A DNA stretch of 11,146 nucleotides from an uncultured Actinomycetes bacterium (GTDB lineage: Bacteria; Actinomycetota; Actinomycetes; S36-B12; UBA5976): NCBI GenBank assembly GCA_903951185.1, contig CAJBBC010000011.1, positions 1-11,146 on the forward strand, in the 5' to 3' direction. The notes beneath the pieces are model-generated. The model worked only from the letters and a program-made list of their open reading frames with translations. It was not told the DNA's origin and searched no databases. Shown piece after piece: positions 5,319-11,146 of the stretch. The translations under genes were made by a program, and so were the position numbers. Every line of letters begins with the position of its first letter. The first letter of the stretch is position 1.

Positions 5319-6206
5319 ATGGATTTTCAAGACGAAGACACCCCATTAGCCGCAGCAGCGGCGGCGGCGGTTTATGTCCGCCGTGGCCTAAAGGGCACAT
5401 TCCCTAGACCCAAAGAAACTCGGGTTATTACCGTTGCTAACCAAAAAGGTGGCGTGGGCAAAACTACTTCAGCGGTAAATCTTGCCGCTTCAATGGCTTT
5501 AGCCGGGCTAAATGTGTTAGTTATTGACCTTGACCCACAAGGTAATGCCTCCACCGCTTTTGGAGTAGATCATCAAGAAGGTGCCCAAGGCACCTACGAC
5601 GTTTTAGTGGATAAAGCCCCTATTGCCGAAATGATGGTTGAAGCCCCAAAGTACGAAACCCTCTGGGTTTTGCCAGCTTCACTTGATCTAGCGGGCGTAG
5701 ATATCCAACTAATCACAGACGTAGCTGAAGCAGACCGACCATTTTTACTCCGTGGCGCCCTAGAGGCTTTTTTAGCCGAATATGACATGGATTATATTTT
5801 TGTGGATTGTCCGCCAAGTTTGGGACTACTTACGATCAATGCCCTAGCCGCAGTATCTGAAGTGTTAATTCCGATCCAATGTGAGTTTTATGCCCTAGAG
5901 GGCGTTCAACAGTTAATGCGGACTATTGAATTTGCCCGCGAACGGCTAAATCCAGATCTAGAAGTAAGTACGATTTTGCTGACCATGTACGCCCAGACCA
6001 CTAATCTGTCCCAACAGGTCGCTGATGAAGTCAAAGCTTATTTCGGCAAAAAAGTACTTGAATCAATAATCCCCCGATCTGTATATGTGGCCGAAGCCCC
6101 ATCTTTTGGGGAATCAGTGATGACCTACGATCCAGGCTCAACTGGGGCAGTGGCGTATTTAGCAGCAGCGAAAGAAATCGCTGAACGTGGACGAAAGGGT
6201 ATATAA
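5319..6206 (+). CDS. parA: Chromosome-partitioning ATPase ParA (Soj)
   Basis: A 295-residue Walker-type ATPase that binds nucleoid DNA as an ATP dimer and, with ParB-parS, moves new origins apart. The deviant Walker A KGGVGKTT (43-50) carries the signature lysine. A' motif VIDLDPQGN (68-76) and Walker B YIFVDCPPSLGLL (159-171) follow, with LIPIQCEFYALEG (183-195) and I-P-R-S-V (251-255). The first about 33 residues precede the ATPase core and include seven Ala in a row (11-17) in a locally GC-rich stretch; an N-terminal extension also occurs in Streptomyces ParA. The ATG at 5319 has GGGA (5309-5312) 6 nt upstream. It is followed by parB after 1 bp and preceded by a parS site. Confidence 0.98.
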   Translation: MDFQDEDTPLAAAAAAAVYVRRGLKGTFPRPKETRVITVANQKGGVGKTTSAVNLAASMALAGLNVLVIDLDPQGNASTAFGVDHQEGAQGTYDVLVDKAPIAEMMVEAPKYETLWVLPASLDLAGVDIQLITDVAEADRPFLLRGALEAFLAEYDMDYIFVDCPPSLGLLTINALAAVSEVLIPIQCEFYALEGVQQLMRTIEFARERLNPDLEVSTILLTMYAQTTNLSQQVADEVKAYFGKKVLESIIPRSVYVAEAPSFGESVMTYDPGSTGAVAYLAAAKEIAERGRKGI

Positions 6207-6207
6207 A

Positions 6208-7275
6208 ATGGCACAACGAAAAAGCCTAGGCCGAGGTCTCGGTGCACTGATCCCAGATGTTTCACGTGAAACCGGGAAAAAGCGAACCCAGCCAGCCAGC
6301 AAAACCGCAGCTAAAAAAGTCCCGAGTAAAGTGCCAACAAAGAAGGCACCAGCTAAAGCCGCAAGCCGTAGTCTGCCTAAGCCTGCCGTAAAACCGACTA
6401 GCTCAACTAAAGCTGTTGCAACTAAACCCGCCCCACAGGAAATTGCTGGGCTAACTTTTGCCGAGCTAAATATCCGCTCGATTCAGCCAAACCCGCAGCA
6501 ACCTAGACATGTTTTTGATGACGAGGCTTTAGCTGAATTAGTCCACTCCATCAAAGAGATTGGCCTACTTCAACCAGTCGTAGTTCGCCAAACAAAATCA
6601 GGCTATGAATTAGTCGCTGGCGAACGCCGGCTACGCGCTTCAAAGAAAGCTGGGTTAAAAACTATCCCGGCACTTATTCGTCAGACGGCTGATGACCAAA
6701 TGTTGCGGGATGCATTGCTGGAGAATTTACATCGCGCGAACTTAACTCCACTCGAAGAGGCTTCGGCTTACCAACAACTGCTTAGCGACTTTGGTGGAAC
6801 CCAAGACGAGCTGGCCACCAAACTTGGCCGCAGCCGACCACAGATCACCAACACACTTCGACTACTTAACTTGCCGCCAGCAGTTCAACGCCGGGTAGCA
6901 GCTGGAGTTATTTCAGCTGGCCATGCTCGCGCATTACTGGGTCTTAAAGATGCCGCAGCAATCGAGAAGTTAGCTGCTCGTATTGTGGCTGAGGGATTAT
7001 CAGTTCGCACTGTTGAAGAAATAGTTTCACTTGATGAAGGTGCACAGTCAACTAAACCAGCTAGCGGTAAAAAGCCGCTTGGGAAAATTAGTGCACCAGG
7101 ATTAGCTGACTTAGGTAATCGAATGTCTGAGCGATTAGACACAAGAGTCACTGTGCAACTTGGTCGAAGTAAAGGCAAAGTGGTTATTGAATTTGCCACA
7201 CTCGAAGATTTACGCCGGATTGTAGAAATCGTCGATCCGCCAACTAGAGGAATGTTCGGCGAACCAATCAAATAG
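6208..7275 (+). CDS. parB: Chromosome-partitioning protein ParB (Spo0J, CTPase clamp)
   Basis: A 355-residue DNA-binding protein that loads at parS and spreads as a CTP-dependent sliding clamp. In order: a start of the K-S-L-G-R-G-L-G-A-L-I-P type that contacts ParA; a Lys/Ala/Pro-rich linker (about 23-75); the N-domain with I-Q-P-N-P-Q-Q-P-R and the CTP motif GERRLRA (138-144); ENLHRANLTPLEEA (172-185); the parS-reading helix-turn-helix around 197-219 (QDELATKLGRSRPQITNTLR); and a C-terminal dimerisation domain. ATG 6208 is preferred to an in-frame GTG at 6187, which lies within parA, because GAAAGGG (6193-6199) stands 8 nt before it and the protein then opens like its relatives. A parS site lies inside the gene. 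The stop codon begins a long inverted repeat. Confidence 0.97.
   Translation: MAQRKSLGRGLGALIPDVSRETGKKRTQPASKTAAKKVPSKVPTKKAPAKAASRSLPKPAVKPTSSTKAVATKPAPQEIAGLTFAELNIRSIQPNPQQPRHVFDDEALAELVHSIKEIGLLQPVVVRQTKSGYELVAGERRLRASKKAGLKTIPALIRQTADDQMLRDALLENLHRANLTPLEEASAYQQLLSDFGGTQDELATKLGRSRPQITNTLRLLNLPPAVQRRVAAGVISAGHARALLGLKDAAAIEKLAARIVAEGLSVRTVEEIVSLDEGAQSTKPASGKKPLGKISAPGLADLGNRMSERLDTRVTVQLGRSKGKVVIEFATLEDLRRIVEIVDPPTRGMFGEPIK
6258..6273. promoter_or_regulatory. parS: parS site 4, inside the parB coding sequence
   Basis: TGTTTCACGTGAAACC matches the consensus at 15 of 16 positions, with the perfect 14-bp core at 6259-6272. It is read in frame as part of D-V-S-R-E-T, residues 17-22 of ParB. 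Confidence 0.95.
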
Positions 7276-7304
7276 TTAAATGTGATCCACGTCACATTTA
7301 ACTA
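7273..7304. terminator. Long inverted repeat between convergent parB and cwlM: likely bidirectional terminator, also CRP-like
   Basis: Arms of 13 bp (7273-7285 and 7292-7304) are perfectly complementary around the 6-nt loop TCCACG. The repeat fills most of the 39-bp gap between the two convergent genes and includes the parB stop codon. That position favours a two-way transcription terminator, although the stem is AT-rich and no clear run of T follows on either strand. The inner 22 bp also match the CRP-family operator form AAATGTGA-N6-TCACATTT. A second perfect palindrome, GGTTAATTAACC (7309-7320), covers the cwlM stop. Confidence 0.6.
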
Positions 7305-7314
7305 AACGGGTTAA

Positions 7315-8421
7315 TTAACCAATTCTTGGTGTGAATAGCCGACTAATGGCGGACTCTAAATTTGCGGCAATTTGATCGCGAACAAGTGGCTGACTAACTA
7401 ATGCAGCATCAGTTGGATTAGTCGCATAACCGATTTCAACTCGCACAGTAGGCATCCGGGTTAACCGTAAAAGATCACCAGTTTTTGCATGTGCTTGATT
7501 ATCTGAAAGTTCAGTGCTGGCTGATATCTCTTCTTGGATCAATTCAGCAAGTTGCAGGCCAATTGCCGAACGGGAAAATTCATGACCGAAGTAATAACTG
7601 GCAACTCCACAAGCACGATCATTCACATAAGTATCCATTGAAATTGAAATAACTAAGTCAGCATTTTGCTCATTTGCGAATGCTGCATTTGCTCGCTCGC
7701 CTTGGACTTGGCCACTTTTAGCTCGGGTTAACAAAACTAAAGTGCCATGGGCGGCTAACCGCCCTTCGAGGCGATTGGCAATATCCCAACACACTTCAGA
7801 AATTGAAATATCTTGATTAATTAAAGTCCCAGGTTTCGATACAGGCTCAAGCACAATCGTGGCGGTCTCAAGGGTTCGGGTCCGGCCAAAGCTATCCCAA
7901 GAAGCTAGCTCGCGTAAGTGCTCTTGACTGCCACCGGTAATAGTTCGATCTAATCTAGTTATCGCCCTAAAAACTTCAGGCCCACAAATACCATCAACTC
8001 GAAGCCCAACATTGGCCTGGAAATCTCGCACACACCGGTCAGTTTGTCTACCAAAGACACCATCAACTCGGTCTAAAGTGAAACCCAGTTCACCCAACCG
8101 TTGTTGTAATTGAGCAACATCTTCACCGTGGACTATGTGCCCAGGAGTAAATGATAAAACTCGATCACCAATTTTCCAGCGAGCTTCATCAAGTCGACGC
8201 ATAGTGCGCGGCCCGACAATTCCATCGACCGTTAAACCACGACTTTGCTGGAAGACTTTTACTGCAGAAAGTAAGGCATCATCAAAATTGAAAGTATCGT
8301 TTTCTTCACCTGGCTGTGCAGACCCTATTTTTGGGTCCAACAGACCAAGGTGAACAAGACGATCACGGACCTCTTTAACAGCTGGCCCGATGTCGCCGTG
8401 CTTCAATATCACGGCTGACAT
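7315..8421 (-). CDS. cwlM: CwlM-like protein: two peptidoglycan-binding domains plus a degenerate amidase_3 domain
   Basis: The 368-residue protein has two PG_binding_1 repeats (about 9-78 with VFQQSRGLTVDGIVGPRT, and about 93-157 with DFQANVGLRVDGICGPEV) and an N-acetylmuramoyl-L-alanine amidase fold (about 187-363). No signal peptide or membrane segment is seen, so it should be cytoplasmic. Zinc-site motifs are broken: the usual G-H-G-G region reads L-E-P-V-S-K-P-G (191-198) and the usual S-I-H reads S-I-S (259-261), while Glu209 and the late Glu329 (V-E-I-G-Y-A-T-N) remain. In mycobacteria CwlM is such a protein and regulates MurA after phosphorylation; by memory of that sequence, this one ends about 35-40 residues earlier and lacks the phosphorylated tail. 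The gene follows trxA by 6 bp with no clear Shine-Dalgarno. MurA regulation here is inference. Confidence 0.88.
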   Translation of the reverse strand: MSAVILKHGDIGPAVKEVRDRLVHLGLLDPKIGSAQPGEENDTFNFDDALLSAVKVFQQSRGLTVDGIVGPRTMRRLDEARWKIGDRVLSFTPGHIVHGEDVAQLQQRLGELGFTLDRVDGVFGRQTDRCVRDFQANVGLRVDGICGPEVFRAITRLDRTITGGSQEHLRELASWDSFGRTRTLETATIVLEPVSKPGTLINQDISISEVCWDIANRLEGRLAAHGTLVLLTRAKSGQVQGERANAAFANEQNADLVISISMDTYVNDRACGVASYYFGHEFSRSAIGLQLAELIQEEISASTELSDNQAHAKTGDLLRLTRMPTVRVEIGYATNPTDAALVSQPLVRDQIAANLESAISRLFTPRIG

Positions 8422-8427
8422 TAGTTA

Positions 8428-8748
8428 TTAAATGAATTCAGCTAACTCAGCAAGTAGGGCAGCTTTTGGCTTAGCGCCAATTATTTGCTTTACTACTTGG
8501 CCATTTTGGTAGACATTCAGTGTTGGAATTGAAGTAACACCATAATTGGCAGCTAGAGCTGGATTTTCGTCAACGTTTAATTTGGCGATCACAAGTTTGT
8601 CACCATGTTCGGCCGCAATTTCATCAAGAATTGGTGCCACCATTTTGCATGGACCACACCATTCTGCCCAGAAATCAACCAATACAGCTTTACTGTTCAT
8701 CAGCACTTGATCGCTGAAGTTTGCATCAGTAACTACTACTGCGCCCAT
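8428..8748 (-). CDS. trxA: Thioredoxin
   Basis: A 106-residue thioredoxin, the general dithiol reductant that is recharged by TrxB. It has the active site WCGPC (Cys31, Cys34) preceded by V-D-F-W-A-E, the cis-proline loop T-S-I-P-T (Pro75), and G91 in the I-I-G-A segment, at the family's normal length. The ATG at 8746-8748 is preferred to an in-frame ATG 30 bp upstream (8776-8778) because AGGAG (8754-8758 on the minus strand) stands 5 nt before it, whereas the earlier ATG has none. It lies 66 bp after trxB and 6 bp before cwlM, so the three are probably co-transcribed. Confidence 0.98.
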   Translation of the reverse strand: MGAVVVTDANFSDQVLMNSKAVLVDFWAEWCGPCKMVAPILDEIAAEHGDKLVIAKLNVDENPALAANYGVTSIPTLNVYQNGQVVKQIIGAKPKAALLAELAEFI

Positions 8749-8814
8749 TTTGTCTCCTAGTTGTTGTGGTTTAAGCATAAATGTTTTGCTATCGATTCAC
8801 CGACAGCCAGCAAA

Positions 8815-9753
8815 TTAACTGTGTAAGTTGGCTAAAAATCGCTCAGCATCAAGTGCTGCAGCGCAACCAGATCCAGCTGCTGTAATCGCCTGACGGTAAG
8901 TGTGATCGACAAGATCACCACAAGCAAAGACTCCAGATAAATTTGTAGCGGTACTACCAGGCTTAGTTAGCACGTAATTTTCAGCATCCAAATCAATCTG
9001 GCCTTTAATCAGCTCAGAACGAGGATCATGGCCAATAGCCACGAATAATCCCGTGATAGCTAATTCGCGAGTTTCGCCAGTTATCGTGTCGCGAATTGTG
9101 GCGCCGGATAATTTTGGCGAACCATGTAACTGAGTAACTTCGCTATTCCAAGCAAACTTAATTTTTGGATCTTTATGTGCACGGGCAGACATAATTTTTG
9201 AAGCGCGAAGTTCACCACGTCGATGAATTAAAGTTACTGATTTTGCGAACCGAGTTAAGAAAGTGGCTTCTTCAACAGCTGAGTCGCCGCCGCCAACTAC
9301 GGCGATATCTTGATCGCGGAAGAAAAAACCATCGCATGTAGCACACCAAGAAACGCCATGGCCAGACAATTCTTTTTCGCGGTCAATTCCTAGTTCGCGG
9401 TAGCCAGAACCAGTAGCCAAAATAACTGAGTGCGCACGGTATTCCTTACCGGCGCCGTCCCAAACTATTTTTACATCGCCAGTCAAATCAACTTTTGTTA
9501 CATCATCAGTAATTAAGTTAGCGCCAAACTTTTTAGCTTGAGCTTTCATATTTTCCATTAACGAAGGACCCATAATGCCATCTGGAAAACCTGGGAAATT
9601 CTCAACTTCAGTAGTGTTCATTAATGCACCACCAGCGGTGACAGCACCTTCAAAAACAATTGGATTAAGTTGAGCACGTGCAGCGTAGACAGCAGCGGTA
9701 TAACCAGCTGGACCGGAACCAATAATAATTACATCTTGTATATCTGCTGACAC
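8815..9753 (-). CDS. trxB: Thioredoxin-disulfide reductase (NADPH, FAD)
   Basis: A 312-residue low-molecular-weight flavoenzyme that passes electrons from NADPH through FAD and a redox disulfide to TrxA. Seen in order: the FAD-binding GSGPAG (12-17), the redox-active CATC (Cys137, Cys140), the NADPH loop GGGDSA (154-159) with H-R-R (177-179) that favours the 2'-phosphate of NADPH, and the C-terminal FAD motif GVFACGDLVD (274-283) followed by Y-R-Q-A-I-T-A-A-G-S-G. The start is GTG (9751-9753) with AAAGGA 6 nt upstream; no in-frame ATG precedes the FAD motif. It is first in trxB-trxA-cwlM, with its own candidate promoter after murJ. Confidence 0.98.
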   Translation of the reverse strand: MSADIQDVIIIGSGPAGYTAAVYAARAQLNPIVFEGAVTAGGALMNTTEVENFPGFPDGIMGPSLMENMKAQAKKFGANLITDDVTKVDLTGDVKIVWDGAGKEYRAHSVILATGSGYRELGIDREKELSGHGVSWCATCDGFFFRDQDIAVVGGGDSAVEEATFLTRFAKSVTLIHRRGELRASKIMSARAHKDPKIKFAWNSEVTQLHGSPKLSGATIRDTITGETRELAITGLFVAIGHDPRSELIKGQIDLDAENYVLTKPGSTATNLSGVFACGDLVDHTYRQAITAAGSGCAAALDAERFLANLHS

Positions 9754-9780
9754 AACTTATCCTTTAAATCACGAAATGAC

Positions 9781-9826
9781 GCCTTTAGTTTACTAAGGCT
9801 AATAACTACAACAACATCTGGTTGTT
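9781..9826 (-). promoter_or_regulatory. Candidate trxB promoter and small hairpins in the murJ-trxB gap
   Basis: In the 116-bp gap, minus-strand TTGTTG (9809-9814) and TAAACT (9787-9792), 16 bp apart, make a plausible promoter about 35 bp before the trxB start. The gap also has two short inverted repeats: AACAAC/GTTGTT with a 5-nt loop (9810-9826), and GCCTT/AAGGC with further pairing across a bulge (9781-9799). The first could help end murJ transcription, but no T-run follows. All are weak predictions. Confidence 0.35.
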
Positions 9827-9869
9827 TACTATTCCAAGATAACTTCGCTAGATTCCGCGAATTCAACAA

Positions 9870-11146
9870 CTATCGCTTGAGGATTGTGCCTAGTTCATTG
9901 ATTTCAGTTATTTGCATCTGTCGAGCAGCAACATAGTAGCTACCTAAAAACGTGATAGCCAAAGTAACTAACTGTAAGAAAACTCCGAATGTAGTCATTG
10001 AGGTGTAACCAGTAACAAATTCCATCGCCGCCCATGAAATGCCCACAGCTATTGAAATTGCGACTGTAACTCGAACAATAAGTTGAGTTTGGGCTCGAGA
10101 GTTTAAATGTGGATTAACTTTCGCTACCCGCTGCCAGGTAAATAACCAAACTACAAAATACGAAACCGAGTAACTAAACGCAAGTGCGGCTACCTTATTT
10201 GTTGTTGAACTAATAAGAAAAAGAAAAGTTCCAAGAATTAAATGAAGCGCATTAAAACCTGCATTAATAAAAAATGGTGTTCGGGTATCTTCACGTGCGT
10301 AGTAACTGCGCAACAACACATAAAATAACGAAAATGCTGGCAAGCCAATTGCAAACATCGACGCAACTTTGCCAACTGCTTGGCCTTGATCAGCAGACGA
10401 GGCACCATAGCTGTATAAGAATTGGCCAATTCGACTTCCAGATAAATAAAGTAAAGCAGCAAACGGTGCGATATAAACAGTGACTAAACGCATCGCAGAA
10501 GTTAGTTCGGCGCCAAATTCACGGTCAGCTTTTTCATGTGCATAAGAACTAAGTCGGGGTAATAGGGAAGTAACTATTGAGACAGTAATTATTGAATGCG
10601 GCAACATCATCATAAGTTGAGCTTTTTGATATGAAGTAAAACCATTAGCAACTAAGTTTTCATTTACCGCTAGAACGTTTGCATAAGTCGTTAAGTTAGA
10701 CAAAATTAGAAAAGTTACTTGGTTAACAATTACAAAACCAACAGTCCAAATTGCTAAGTCTGCAATTTTCCCTAAACCACTGCCGCGAAAATTCAGCTTC
10801 AGATTAAAACCGTAGCCAGCACGATTCAAGGCAGGAATTAAAAGTAAAGCTTGTGCAACAACCCCGAGAGTCGTACCAACTCCCAATAAAGTTATTTGCA
10901 CATTACTTACTGAATCAGTAGTAGGCACTTGACTTGAAATGCTCAAGAAAACAATCGAAGTTGAAATTACAATCAAATTATTTACAATTGGGGCAAACAT
11001 CGGCAAAACAAAAATGCCGCGGGCATTTAATACTTGACTTGCAATTGCAAAAACACCATAGAAAAATACTTGCGGAATAAACCACATCGCAAACATCGTG
11101 GCAATCTTAAAATCTTGACTAGACCATGAATTTGTGGCGTAAAGAC
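9870..11146 (-). CDS. murJ: Lipid II flippase MurJ (MviN), 5' end outside the window
   Basis: The frame stays open to the right edge (Leu-Tyr-Ala-Thr-Asn... from 11144 down), so the ATG at 11096 is internal and 424 C-terminal residues are present. MurJ is a MOP-family integral membrane protein that moves lipid II across the inner membrane for peptidoglycan synthesis. About eleven hydrophobic segments can be counted, as expected if the first three of fourteen are cut off. Family marks are W-F-I-P-Q-V-F-F-Y-G...L-N-A-R-G, A-P-I-V-N-N-L-I-V-I, and L-P-H-S-I-I-T-V-S-I-V-T-S-L-L-P-R-L-S. The protein ends soon after the last membrane segment (G-T-I-L-K-R), so it has no C-terminal pseudokinase region like that of mycobacterial MviN. 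trxB follows directly, without sigM. Confidence 0.95.
   Translation of the reverse strand, partial: LYATNSWSSQDFKIATMFAMWFIPQVFFYGVFAIASQVLNARGIFVLPMFAPIVNNLIVISTSIVFLSISSQVPTTDSVSNVQITLLGVGTTLGVVAQALLLIPALNRAGYGFNLKLNFRGSGLGKIADLAIWTVGFVIVNQVTFLILSNLTTYANVLAVNENLVANGFTSYQKAQLMMMLPHSIITVSIVTSLLPRLSSYAHEKADREFGAELTSAMRLVTVYIAPFAALLYLSGSRIGQFLYSYGASSADQGQAVGKVASMFAIGLPAFSLFYVLLRSYYAREDTRTPFFINAGFNALHLILGTFLFLISSTTNKVAALAFSYSVSYFVVWLFTWQRVAKVNPHLNSRAQTQLIVRVTVAISIAVGISWAAMEFVTGYTSMTTFGVFLQLVTLAITFLGSYYVAARQMQITEINELGTILKR

Noticed and set aside
6885..7295. 136-codon open frame on the minus strand
   Set aside because: It is antisense to the 3' half of parB, whose ParB motifs are unmistakable; its composition is that of a shadow frame.
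8749..8778. ATG start extending thioredoxin by 10 residues
   Set aside because: No ribosome site precedes it, while AGGAG stands 5 nt before the ATG at 8748 and the shorter form has normal thioredoxin length.
9675..9680. CACGTG inside trxB as a possible parS
   Set aside because: The flanks (GAG...CAG) do not match the GTTT/AAAC arms; it is a chance hexamer in coding sequence.
10292..10297. CACGTG inside murJ as a possible parS
   Set aside because: Only the inner hexamer plus one or two left-arm bases match, and the right arm is CGT rather than AAAC.
1..11146. CRISPR arrays, insertion sequences, tRNA or rRNA genes, prophage or defence genes
   Set aside because: None seen on either strand; all coding space is taken by conserved origin-proximal core genes.

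Overview
This window is the replication-origin neighbourhood of an actinobacterial chromosome. The gene order rpmH-rnpA-yidD-yidC-jag-rsmG-parA-parB, next to dnaA and facing a murJ-trxB-trxA-cwlM block, is the order I know from Mycobacterium and Streptomyces. The protein families (a CwlM-type protein, a short YidC with a Lys/Arg tail, a ParB with a parS site inside its gene) agree with this. The DNA is AT-rich for an actinobacterium (roughly low-to-mid 40s % GC by eye), intergenic gaps are short, and sigM/rsmM, which lie between murJ and trxB in Mycobacterium tuberculosis, are absent. A streamlined aquatic actinobacterium of the acI / Nanopelagicales kind would fit. That assignment is inference, not something the sequence proves.

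Layout. Positions 1-500 hold no gene and carry oriC: several DnaA boxes on both strands and, at 65-98, an apparent basal unwinding module (DnaA-trios, short GC-rich spacer, two abutting DnaA boxes). dnaA (501-1934, minus) follows. Its promoter region (1935-2168) contains more DnaA boxes and is shared with the divergent rpmH gene. On the plus strand, 2169-5099 encodes rpmH, rnpA, yidD, yidC, jag and rsmG, probably one operon, with 1-bp TAATG overlaps at rnpA/yidD and yidD/yidC. A 219-bp gap with a parS site and a palindrome precedes parA-parB (5319-7275). A strong inverted repeat separates parB from the convergent minus-strand genes cwlM (7315-8421), trxA (8428-8748), trxB (8815-9753) and murJ (9870 to the right edge, 5' end missing).

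How the parts work together. DnaA and oriC start replication. ParA and ParB, with four parS-like sites at 3883, 4486, 5178 and 6258, segregate the new origins. RnpA (RNase P protein), L34 and RsmG serve RNA processing and the ribosome. YidD and YidC serve membrane-protein insertion, and Jag is an RNA-binding partner. MurJ (lipid II flippase) and CwlM (a catalytically degenerate amidase-like regulator) serve peptidoglycan synthesis. TrxA and TrxB form a complete thioredoxin system.

I do not see an undescribed multi-gene system: every gene here belongs to a known core family. The points most worth a second look are the DnaA-trio module, the parS core that supplies the rsmG start codon, a near-perfect CRP-type palindrome over the parB stop codon, and a CwlM without zinc-binding histidines and without the C-terminal tail of the mycobacterial protein.
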